From Rebecca billardiae RCC1528 (Eukaryota; Haptophyta): a stretch of DNA of 64,000 nt. Positions 34,912 through 46,900 of the stretch are shown one piece after another (the first letter of the stretch is position 1; each line of letters begins with the position of its first letter). The notes beneath the pieces are model-generated. The model made no database searches. It saw only the letters and a list, made by a program, of their open reading frames with translations, and had not been told where the DNA came from. The translations under genes and the position numbers were made by a program. Location: positions 868,001-932,000 of the forward strand of contig OZ251248.1 of NCBI GenBank assembly GCA_965240325.2. The letters are read 5' to 3'.

Positions 34912-37900
34912 ATGCCCCCTGCGGTGGGCCTGCTCGCGCTCGTCGCGACGACGGCGCCACATCCGGGGCCGCTGCTGCGTTTGGGCAGCGCGGGTGGCGT
35001 CTCGCGCATGTCGAGCGGCGCGCAACACACCTGCGTCCTCTACGACACTGGCCTCGCGAAGTGGTGCGCCGCGTCGCCGCGCGCGCGCGGCGCCGCTTCG
35101 CCCCGCCGCCCCGCTCTCCCCGTCCCGCGCGCGCTCTCCGCTCACGCGCCGGCCGCGCGGGGACACCCGCGGCGACGAGCAGCTTTGGGTACAATTCGGA
35201 TGGGCAGCTGGGCTACGACAGCACCGACGACATCGGCGACGCTCCCAACGAGCTCGGCGACGGCCTCCCGTTCCTCACCATGCCCACCAGCACCACGATC
35301 ACCGACCTCTCCACGGGCGCTGCGCACTCGTGCGCGGTGCTCTCGGACGCGACGATCCGATGGTGTGCGCCGGGCGTCGACGGGCGCGCGCGACGCCGGC
35401 GCGAACGCCCCGGGCGCTCAGACGACCCCCTCACACGCGCGCCGCGCCCGCGCTCGGCCGCAGCTGGGGGCGGAACGACAAGGGGCAGCTTGGGACGGGC
35501 GACACCACGTCCGCTGGAGATGGCTCAGGCCGTGCCATGGGCAACACGCTGCCGGCGGTCAACCTCGGCGGCTCAGCCACGCCGCAGGCCGTGCGCTGCG
35601 GGGAGTCGCACACGTGCGCGCTCACCACGATCTCGTCTGTTGTCGGCGTGCAGTGCTGGGGCCTGGGCGACAAGGGCCAGCTGGGGTACGAGGATTCGAA
35701 CGACCGGTTGACGCCCGGGGGCCACGTTTCCTTTGGCAGCGGCCTGACCGTCAGCTCGATCGACGCGCACCTGGGCATGCACAGCTGCGTGCTCTTTGCA
35801 GACGGCTCGGTCAAGTGGTGCGCGCGGCGCGCGCGCGCATGCGCGGCGCAGTGCACGGCGGTTGGCGCGCGAGCCGTGCGCGGCGGGTGCATCGGGCTTA
35901 GTGCGTGGGCGTGCGGTGCACTGGGCAGCGCGGGGGGCACGCCGCACGAACCGCACTGGGCGTTCGGGCGCGCGCAGCAGCCGTCGCACGGATGCATGGC
36001 AAGGATGGCCGCCGGCGAGGGCGGCTGTCTGTCCGCGCGTGCTGGGTTGCCCGTGGCTGTGTTGCCCGTGTCTGTCTCTGTGTCCGCGCGCGCGCCTCGA
36101 GCCTCCCTCACGCGCTCGCGCCGCGCGTGCCCCACGCGCACGATCCCGCGCGCAGCTGGGGCAACAACGGCGCAGGCCAGCTCGGCACGGGCGACTTCAA
36201 CACACGCGGCGACTCGGGGAGCTCGATGGGCGACGACCTGCCCGCGACGCTCTCCGCCGGCTCGGCGGACGAGGTGGCGGTCGGGGAGAAGCAATCGTGC
36301 GCACGCCTCACCGCCGGTGGCATCAAGTGCTGGGGCGACGGCGCGTCTGGGGCGCTGGGCAACGGCGGCAGCAACGTCGAGGACGACCCGTCGACCGTGT
36401 CGAGCTTCACGCTTGGTTCAGGCCTCGCACCCACCGCGCTCGGCCTCGGCTCCAAACACGGCTGTGTGATCGCAACGGGCGGTGTGCTCAAGTGGTGCGC
36501 GCTGCGCGCTGCGACTGCCCACCTCGCGCCACGCGGTCCCGGCCCGGGCCACCACGCCGCCCGAGGCGATCCAGCCGGCGTGCAGCTCACCGCAAACCCC
36601 CCGCCACGCCCCCCGCCTCACGCCAACCCCGGCTGGTCTGTGCGCGCTCTGCGGACGCGTCGGCGCCGCGCGCCCGCCATTGCCGCCATGTCGCCACGCG
36701 TGTGTGCAACCACGGGCGAACCTGTACACGCGATTCGACTGGCGGGCACACAGCTGGGGGGACGCATCCAAAGGGCAGATCGGCTCCGGCGACTCGTCGA
36801 ACCGTGGCGACTCTGGCGGCGAGATGGGCGACGCGCTCAAGCCAGTCAACCTCGGCACCGGCCGGACCACGGTGACAGTGAGCGCGGGGTCGTTCTTCAC
36901 TTGCGCCGCGACAGACGACGGCGGCATCCGATGGTGCGTGCGTGCGTGCGTGCGCGGAGTGGGTTGCGGGGGGGCGGGGCGCGCGGCCGCGCGGCGCGCC
37001 GGCCGCTGCGCGCGCGGATGGCAGCCCCTGCTCGCGGCAACGCGAGAGGTGGCACGAACCGGGGCCGCCGCACTTGGCACTACTGTGCGCGCAAGCGTGC
37101 CGCCTTGCTCTGACGGCATGCGCCTGCCCCGCGCGTGCACGCGGCCGCTTGGCGCGCGCGCGCTGCGCAGCTTCGGCGACTCGGCCAAGGGCCAGCTGGG
37201 CTCGGGCGACGACGTGCAGCGCGGGTCGACCGCTGGGACGATGGGGAACAGTCTGCCCGCGGTCGGGCTGACGCCGCCAACACCCCTTCCGCCACCCTTG
37301 CCGCCGCCCTCGCCGCCACCGAGCCCTCCGCCACCGAGCCCGCCGCCTTCGCCGCCGCCTTCGCCACCACCGTCGCCACCACCCAGCCCACCGCCCTCGC
37401 CTCCACCCAGCCCACCACCCTCGCCACCACCGAGCCCGCCACCGAGCCCGCCCCCATCGCCGCCTCCGAGCCCGCCGCCTCCGAGCCCGCCGCCCTCGCC
37501 GCCGCCATCACCGCCACCCTCGCCACCACCGAGCCCTCCGCCACCGAGCCCGCCGCCCTCGCCGCCGCCTTCGCCTCCACCGTCGCCACCACCCAGCCCG
37601 CCGCCGTCGCCGCCGCCCAGCCCGCCGCCCTCGCCGCCACCGAGCCCGCCACCGAGCCCGCCCCCATCGCCGCCCCCATCGCCGCCCCCGCCACGCCCGC
37701 CCCCGTCACCGCCGCCGAGCCCGCCGCCGAGCCCGCCACCGAGCCCGCCGCCGAGCCCGCCGCCGAGCCCGCCGCCATCACCTCCGCCAAGCCCACCTCC
37801 GAGCCCGCCGCCGAGCCCGCCGCCATCCCCACCACCATCGCCGCCACCGAGCCCGCCGCCTCCCAGCCCGCCGCCCTCGCCGCCGCCATCACCGCCGCCC

Positions 37901-40900
37901 TCGCCACCCCCGTCTCCGCCACCATCGCCTCCGCCGAGCCCGCCTCCGAGCCCGCCGCCGCCGAGCCCACCTCCATCACCGCCGCCCAGCCCGCCGCCCA
38001 GCCCGCCACCCAGCCCACCTCCCCCGAGCCCGCCGCCGAGTCCGCCGCCGAGCCCGCCGCCGAGCCCGCCCCCCTCTCCGCTGCCATCGCCACCGCCCAG
38101 CCCGCCACCAAGCCCGCCCCCCTCGCCGCCGCCGAGCCCGCCGCCGAGCCCGCCGCCTCCAAACCCACCTCCGAGCCCACCACCCTCCCCGCTTCCGAGC
38201 CCGCCCCCCTCACCTCCACCGAGCCCTCCCCCTAGTCCTCCGCCATCGCCGCCGCCGAGCCCACCGCCGTCGCCGCCGCCAACCCCGCCGCCGTCCCCGC
38301 CGCCATCCCCGCCTCCGCCAAGCCCGCCGCCCAGCCCGCCGCCCTCGCCTCCACCGAGCCCACCGCCGAGCCCACCGCCTCCATCGCCGCCGCCCTCGCC
38401 ACCACCGAGCCCCCCGCCGAGCCCGCCGCCATCGCCGCCACCGTCGCCACCACCAAGCCCGCCGCCAAGCCCACCGCCATCACCACCCCCGTCACCGCCA
38501 CCGAGCCCTCCGCCGTCGCCGCCGCCGAGCCCACCACCGCCGTCTCCGCCTCCATCGCCCCCACCGTCGCCTCCGCCGAGCCCGCCGCCGTCGCCGCCAC
38601 CGAGCCCTCCTCCGAGCCCTCCACCCTCGCCGCCCCCAAGCCCACCGCCGTCGCCTCCGCCATCGCCACCGCCGAGCCCGCCGCCCAGTCCGCCGCCACC
38701 AAGCCCGCCGCCGAGCCCGCCGCCCAGCCCGCCGCCCAGCCCGCCGCCCAGCCCGCCGCCATCGCCGCCGCCAAGCCCACCGCCATCGCCACCACCGAGC
38801 CCACCGCCGAGCCCACCGCCATCACCTCCGCCCAGCCCACCGCCCAGCCCACCGCCACCGTCGCCCCCACCATCACCACCACCGAGCCCGCCGCCAAGCC
38901 CACCGCCATCGCCACCGCCGTCACCGCCACCGAGCCCTCCGCCGTTGCCGCCGCCGAGCCCACCGCCGTCGCCGCCACCGAGCCCTCCACCGTCGCCGCC
39001 GCCCAGCCCACCACCGCCGTCTCCGCCTCCATCGCCCCCACCGTCGCCCCCGCCGAGCCCACCGCCGTCGCCACCACCGAGCCCTCCTCCGAGCCCGCCG
39101 CCGTCGCCGCCGCCCAGCCCTCCGCCGTCTCCACCGCCGTCGCCGCCGCCGAGCCCGCCGCCGAGCCCGCCGCCACCGAGCCCGCCGCCGAGCCCGCCGC
39201 CGAGCCCGCCGCCCAGCCCGCCGCCGAGCCCTCCGCCGTCACCGCCGCCGAGCCCACCGCCATCGCCACCACCCAGCCCGCCGCCGAGCCCACCGCCATC
39301 ACCTCCGCCCAGCCCACCGCCCAGCCCACCGCCACCGTCGCCCCCACCATCACCACCACCGAGCCCGCCGCCAAGCCCACCGCCATCGCCACCGCCGTCA
39401 CCGCCACCGAGCCCTCCGCCGTCGCCGCCGCCGAGCCCACCGCCGTCACCGCCACCGAGCCCTCCGCCGTTGCCGCCGCCGAGCCCACCGCCGTCGCCGC
39501 CACCGAGCCCTCCACCGTCGCCGCCGCCCAGCCCACCACCGCCGTCTCCTCCTCCATCGCCCCCACCGTCGCCCCCGCCGAGCCCACCGCCGTCGCCACC
39601 ACCGAGCCCTCCTCCGAGCCCGCCGCCGTCGCCGCCGCCCAGCCCTCCGCCGTCTCCACCGCCGTCGCCGCCGCCGAGCCCGCCGCCGAGCCCGCCGCCA
39701 CCGAGCCCGCCGCCGAGCCCGCCGCCGAGCCCGCCGCCCAGCCCGCCGCCGAGCCCTCCGCCGTCACCGCCGCCGAGCCCACCGCCATCGCCACCACCCA
39801 GCCCGCCGCCGAGCCCACCGCCATCACCTCCGCCCAGCCCACCGCCCAGCCCACCGCCACCGTCGCCCCCACCATCACCACCACCGAGCCCGCCGCCAAG
39901 CCCACCGCCATCGCCACCGCCGTCACCGCCACCGAGCCCTCCGCCGTCGCCGCCGCCGAGCCCACCGCCGTCACCGCCACCGAGCCCTCCGCCGTCGCCG
40001 CCGCCCAGCCCACCACCGCCGTCTCCGCCTCCATCGCCCCCACCGTCGCCCCCGCCCAGCCCACCGCCGTCGCCACCACCGAGCCCTCCTCCGAGCCCGC
40101 CGCCGTCGCCGCCGCCCAGCCCGCCGCCGTCTCCACCGCCGTCGCCGCCGCCGAGCCCGCCGCCGAGTCCGCCGCCACCGAGCCCTCCGCCGAGCCCACC
40201 GCCCAGCCCGCCACCCAGCCCGCCGCCGAGCCCTCCGCCGTCACCGCCGCCGAGCCCACCGCCATCGCCACCACCCAGCCCGCCGCCGAGCCCACCGCCA
40301 TCACCCCCGCCAAGCCCACCGCCCAGCCCACCGCCACCGTCGCCCCCGCCATCACCACCACCGAGCCCGCCGCCCAGCCCTCCGCCATCGCCACCGCCGT
40401 CACCGCCACCGAGCCCTCCGCCGTCGCCGCCGCCGAGCCCACCACCGCCGTCTCCGCCTCCATCGCCCCCACCGTCGCCCCCGCCGAGCCCACCGCCGTC
40501 GCCGCCACCGAGCCCTCCTCCGAGCCCGCCGCCGTCGCCGCCCCCAAGCCCACCGCCGTCGCCTCCGCCATCGCCACCACCGAGCCCGCCACCCAGTCCG
40601 CCGCCACCGAGCCCGCCGCCGAGCCCGCCACCCAGCCCGCCACCCAGCCCACCGCCGAGCCCACCACCTTCGCCGCCGCCAAGCCCACCACCATCGCCGC
40701 CGCCGAGCCCGCCGCCGAGCCCACCGCCATCACCCCCGCCGAGCCCACCGCCCAGCCCACCGCCACCGTCGCCCCCTCCATCACCACCACCGAGCCCGCC
40801 GCCAAGCCCACCGCCATCGCCACCGCCGTCGCCACCCCCGAGCCCACCACCGAGCCCACCACCGAGCCCGCCGCCGCCGTCTCCGCCACCATCGCCTCCG

Positions 40901-43900
40901 CCGTCGCCACCGCCGAGCCCGCCACCATCTCCGCCGCCACCGAGCCCACCGCCCAGCCCGCCGCCGAGCCCGCCGCCCAGCCCGCCACCGAGCCCACCAC
41001 CATCGCAGCCGCCGAGCCCGCCACCTTCACCGCCACCAAGCCCGCCGCCGAGCCCGCCGCCCAGCCCGCCCCCCAGCCCGCCGCCAAGCCCGCCGCCACC
41101 ATCGCCTCCTCCGAGCCCGCCGCCAAGCCCCCCACCGAGCCCACCGCCATCGCCTCCGCCGTCACCACCCCCGAGCCCACCGCCGAGCCCGCCTCCATCG
41201 CCACCGCCTTCGCCACCGCCGAGCCCACCCCCGAGCCCACCGCCAAGCCCACCGCCACCGTCTCCGCCACCCTCGCCCCCGCCGTCGCCCCCACCGAGCC
41301 CGCCTCCGTCGCCGCCTCCTAGCCCACCTCCGAGCCCTCCGCCATCACCGCCACCAAGCCCACCTCCATCGCCGCCACCTTCGCCACCTCCGAGCCCGCC
41401 ACCGAGCCCACCACCGCCATCGCCTCCTCCGAGCCCGCCGCCGAGCCCGCCACCCAGCCCGCCGCCCAGCCCGCCACCATCGCCGCCGCCCAGCCCACCT
41501 CCCTCGCCACCGCCGAGCCCACCGCCGAGCCCACCGCCGTCGCCACCGCCCAGTCCGCCGCCGAGCCCGCCGCCGCCATCGCCTCCTCCGAGCCCGCCGC
41601 CAAGCCCACCGCCGAGCCCGCCGCCATCGCCACCACCTTCGCCACCGCCGAGTCCGCCACCTTCGCCGCCACCGAGCCCACCGCCTCGCCCACCACCGTC
41701 GCCGCCGCCGAGCCCGCCACCCAGCCCGCCTCCCAGCCCGCCGCCATCGCCGCCTCCTAGCCCGCCGCCGAGCCCGCCACCAAGCCCGCCACCAACGCCG
41801 CCTCCAAGCCCGCCGCCGAGCCCGCCGCCGAGCCCGCCCCCGAACCCGCCTCCCAGCCCGCCGCCGAGCCCGCCACCGAGCCCGCCACCGAGCCCACCCC
41901 CAAGCCCGCCGCCGAGCCCACCACCGTCGCCGCCGCCCAGCCCGCCGCCATCCCCACCACCGTCGCCGCCTCCGAGCCCGCCGCCAAGCCCTCCCCCGAG
42001 CCCGCCGCCCAGCCCGCCTCCGAGCCCGCCGCCGACCCCACCGCCGAGCCCGCCCCCGAGCCCGCCGCCCAGCCCGCCACCGAGCCCGCCGCCAAGCCCG
42101 CCCCCGAGCCCACCCCCAAGCCCGCCGCCGAGCCCTCCGCCCAGCCCACCACCAAGCCCGCCGCCCAGCCCGCCGCCGAGCCCCCCACCCAGCCCGCCCC
42201 CAAGCCCGCCGCCAAGCCCGCCGCCCAGCCCACCGCCGAGCCCACCGCCCTCGCCCCCACCGAGCCCTCCGCCGAGTCCACCGCCGTCGCCGCCGCCCAG
42301 CCCACCGCCGTCTCCACCGCCGTCGCCCCCGCCGAGCCCGCCGCCGAGCCCGCCGCCGTCACCGCCGCCCAGCCCGCCTCCAAGCCCGCCGCCCAGCCCA
42401 CCACCCAGCCCGCCCCCGAGCCCGCCTCCCAGCCCGCCACCGAGCCCGCCGCCCAGCCCGCCCCCGAGCCCGCCGCCAAGCCCGCCTCCGAGCCCGCCGC
42501 CAAGCCCACCGCCGAGCCCCCCCCCAAGCCCGCCGCCGAGCCCGCCGCCGAGCCCGCCCCCGAGCCCGCCGCCAAGCCCGCCGCCCAGCCCGCCGCCGAG
42601 CCCGCCGCCCAGCCCGCCGCCAAGCCCGCCACCCAGCCCGCCCCCGAGCCCGCCGCCCAGCCCGCCGCCCAGCCCGCCGCCGAGCCCACCGCCCTCGCCT
42701 CCACCGAGCCCACCGCCGAGCCCACCGCCGAGCCCACCGCCGAGCCCGCCTCCCAGCCCGCCTCCGAGCCCTCCGCCCAGCCCGCCACCAAGCCCGCCGC
42801 CCAGCCCGCCGCCAAGCCCGCCACCCAGCCCGCCCCCGAGCCCGCCGCCCAGCCCGCCGCCCAGCCCGCCGCCGAGCCCACCGCCCTCGCCTCCACCGAG
42901 CCCACCGCCGAGCCCACCGCCGTCGCCACCGCCCAGCCCGCCGCCGTCTCCACCGCCGTCGCCGCCGCCCAGCCCACCTCCGAGCCCGCCGCCGTCACCG
43001 CCGCCCAGCCCGCCCCCGAGCCCACCCCCAAGCCCGCCGCCGAGCCCGCCGCCGAGCCCGCCCCCGAGCCCGCCGCCAAGCCCGCCGCCGAGCCCGCCGC
43101 CGAGCCCGCCCCCGAGCCCGCCGCCAAGCCCGCCGCCGAGCCCGCCGCCGAGCCCGCCACCGAGCCCGCCCCCAAGCCCGCCGCCGAGCCCGCCGCCCAG
43201 CCCACCGCCCTCGCCTCCACCCAGTCCACCGCCGAGCCCACCGCCAAGCCCACCGCCGAGCCCACCGCCGTCGCCGCCGCCCAGCCCGCCGCCGTCTCCA
43301 CCGCCGTCGCCGCCACCGAGCCCCCCGCCGAGCCCACCGCCAAGCCCACCGCCTAGCCCACCGCCGTCGCCGCCACCCAGCCCACCGCCGTCTCCACCAC
43401 CGTCGCCGCCACCGAGCCCGCCGCCGAGCCCTCCACCGTCACCGCCGCCGAGCCCGCCACCCAGCCCGCCTCCCAGCCCACCACCATCGCCGCCGCCGAG
43501 CCCGCCACCCAGCCCGCCGCCAAGTCCGCCTCCGAGCCCGCCGCCCAGCCCACCGCCCTCGCCGCCCCCGAGCCCGCCACCCAGCCCGCCACCCAGCCCG
43601 CCGCCCAGCCCGCCGCCGAGCCCGCCACCCAGCCCGCCTCCCAGCCCGCCGCCGTCGCCACCACCGAGCCCGCCGCCAAGCCCGCCGCCGTCGCCACCGC
43701 CGAGCCCGCCACCCAGCCCGCCGCCAAGCCCGCCTCCGAGTCCGCCGCCCAGTCCACCGCCCTCGCCGCCCCCGAGCCCGCCGCCGAGCCCGCCACCCAG
43801 CCCGCCACCGTCGCCACCGCCGAGCCCGCCGCCCAGCCCGCCTCCCAGCCCGCCGCCATCTCCACCACCGTCGCCGCCGCCAAGCCCGCCGCCGAGCCCG

Positions 43901-46900
43901 CCTCCCAGCCCGCCGCCCAGCCCGCCGCCCAGCCCGCCCCCGAGCCCGCCGCCGAGCCCACCGCCAAGCCCACCACCGAGCCCGCCGCCGTCGCCGCCGC
44001 CAAGCCCGCCGCCGTCACCGCCTCCGAGCCCGCCGCCGAGCCCACCACCGAGCCCTCCACCGAGCCCACCACCCAGCCCGCCGCCAAGTCCGCCTCCGAA
44101 CCCACCACCCAGTCCACCGCCCTCGCCGCCCCCGAGCCCGCCACCCAGCCCACCACCCAGCCCGCCACCGTCTCCCCCGCCGAGCCCGCCACCCAGCCCG
44201 CCTCCCAGCCCGCCGCCATCTCCACCACCGTCGCCGCCGCCAAGCCCGCCGCCGAGTCCGCCGCCGTCACCGCCACCGAGCCCGCCGCCAAGCCCGCCGC
44301 CCTCGCCGCCCCCGAGCCCACCGCCCAGTCCACCACCCAGCCCACCGCCGTCGCCACCGCCCAGCCCGCCGCCCTCGCCGCCTCCGAGCCCGCCGCCCAG
44401 CCCGCCGCCGAGCCCGCCACCGAGCCCGCCCCCGAGCCCGCCACCCAGCCCGCCGCCGAGCCCACCGCCCAGCCCGCCACCCTCGCCGCCCCCGAGCCCA
44501 CCGCCCAGTCCACCACCGAGCCCGCCTCCGTCGCCTCCGCCCAGCCCACCGCCGAGCCCGCCACCTAGCCCGCCACCGTCGCCTCCTCCGAGCCCGCCGC
44601 CGAGCCCGCCGCCGAGCCCGCCGCCGAGCCCGCCACCCAGCCCGCCCCCGAGCCCACCGCCCAGCCCACCGCCCTCGCCGCCCCCGAGCCCGCCACCCAG
44701 CCCGCCTCCGAGCCCACCGCCCAGCCCGCCGCCTTCGCCGCCCCCGGGTCCGCCGCCCAGCCCACCGCCGAGCCCGCCACCGTCGCCGCCGCCCAGCCCA
44801 CCGCCGAGCCCGCCACCCAGCCCGCCACCAAGCCCACCGCCAAGCCCGCCGCCCTCGCCGCCCCCGAGCCCACCGCCGTCACCGCCTCCAAGCCCGCCGC
44901 CCTCGCCGCCCCCGAGCCCGCCTCCTAGCCCACCGCCAAGCCCGCCGCCCTCCCCGCCGCCTTCACCGCCACCGAGCCCGCCGCCAAGCCCACCGCCCTC
45001 GCCTCCGCCCTCGCCACCGCCCTCGCCGCCACCGTCACCGCCGCCCAGCCCACCGCCAAGCCCACCGCCCTCACCTCCGCCCTCGCCGCCGCCGAGCCCC
45101 CCGCCTAGCCCGCCGCCTAGCCCGCCCCCAAGCCCGCCGCCATCGCCGCCCCCGAGCCCACCGCCGTCACCGCCTCCGAGCCCGCCGCCGGCGCCGCCGC
45201 CGAGCCCGCCGCCGAGCCCACCGCCAAGCCCACCGCCGTCGCCGCCCCCAAGCCCGCCGCCATCCCCACCGCCGTCGCCGCCGCCGAACCCGCCGCCAAG
45301 CCCGCCGCCGTCACCGCCGCCAAGCCCGCCGCCGAGCCCGCCGCCAAGTCCGCCTCCAAGCCCGCCGCCCAGTCCGCCGCCCTCGCTGCCTCCCAGCCCG
45401 CCGCCCAGCCCGCCTCCCAGCCCGCCACCGTCGCCGCCCCCGAGCCCGCCACCCAGCCCCCCGCCCAGCCCGCCACCATCGCCGCCCCCGAGCCCGCCGC
45501 CGAGCCCACCGCCCAGCCCACCGCCCTCGCCGCCGCCTAGCCCGCCACCCAGCCCGCCGCCCAGCCCGCCACCGTCGCCACCGCCCAGCCCGCCGCCCAG
45601 CCCGCCGCCGAGCCCGCCACCGTCGCCACCACCGAGCCCGCCTCCCAGCCCGCCACCCAGCCCGCCACCATCGCCGCCCCCAAGCCCGCCGCCGAGCCCT
45701 CCGCCATCGCCTCCGTCGTCGCCGCCACCTTTGCCCCCAGCCAGCCCTCCGCCCAGCCCTCCGCGCTATCCGATGCCGCCACTGCCGCCGCCGCCATCGC
45801 CGCCGAGGGCGCCGCCGCCGCCGCGTGTCGTGCCCTTCTCACCGCCGTCACCGCCGTCGCCGCCGCCGAGCCCGCCGCCGCCCTCGCCTCCGCCGCCGCC
45901 TCCGAGCTCGCCGCCGCCGTCGCCACCGTCGACGCCGCCGCCACCGCCTCCTTCGCCATCGCCACCGCCACCGTCGCCGCCGCCACTGCCGCCGCCGCCG
46001 CCGCGCACCGAGCCGTTCCCGCCGCCGTCGCCGCCGTCGGCGCCGCCGTCGGCGCCGCCCACGCCGCCACCAGCACTGCCGCCGTCCTCGCCGCCATCGG
46101 CGCCGCCGTCCTCGCCGCCGCCACCGCCGCCCTCGCCGCCACCGGCCATGCCGCCGCCGCCGCGCACCGCGCCGTTCCCGCCGCCAACGCCGCCGCAGCC
46201 GCCGCCGAGCGCGCCGCCGCCGTCGCCGCCGCCGTCGCCACCGCCGCCGCCGCCGGCCGCGCCGCCGTCCACGCCGCCGCCGCCGCCCTCCGCGCCACCG
46301 CCATCGCCGCTGCCGCCTCCGCCGAGCCCGCCGCCGCCGCCACCGAGCCCGCCGCCGCCGCCGCGCACGGAGCCGTTCCCACCGCCGTCGCCGCCCTCGC
46401 CGCCGCCCTCGCCGCCGCCGCCCTCGCCGCCGCCGCCGAGCTCGCCGCCGGCCCCGCCGCCACGGCCGCCGCCGTCGGAGCCGCCGAATGCGCCGCCGCC
46501 CCCGTCGCCGCCGCCACTGCCGCCGCCACCACCGCGCGCCGAGCCGTTCCCGCCGCCGTCGCCGCCGAGCCCTCCGCCGAGCGCGCCGCCGCCGTCGCCG
46601 TCGCCACCGTCGACGCCGCCGCCACCGCCTCCTTCGCCATCGCCGCCGCCACCGTCGCCGCCGCCGCTGCCGCCGCCGCCGCCGCGCACCGAGCCGTTCC
46701 CGCCGCCGTCGCCGCCGTCGGCGCCGCCCACGCCGCCGCCGGCACTGCCACCGGCACTCCCGCCGTCCTCACCCCCATCGGCGCCGCCGCCGTCGTCGCC
46801 GCCGCCGCCGCCATCGCCGCCACCGTCCATGCCACCGCCGCCGCGCACCGCGCCGTTCCCGCCGCCTTCGCCGCCGCAGCCGCCGCCGCGCGCGCCGCCG

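Noticed and set aside
37135-38235. Alternative plus frame rich in ATEPAAEPA across the start of the rod
   Set aside because: A frame shadow of the 12-nt unit; the PPPS frame is continuous with the RCC1-like exon upstream and the domains downstream.
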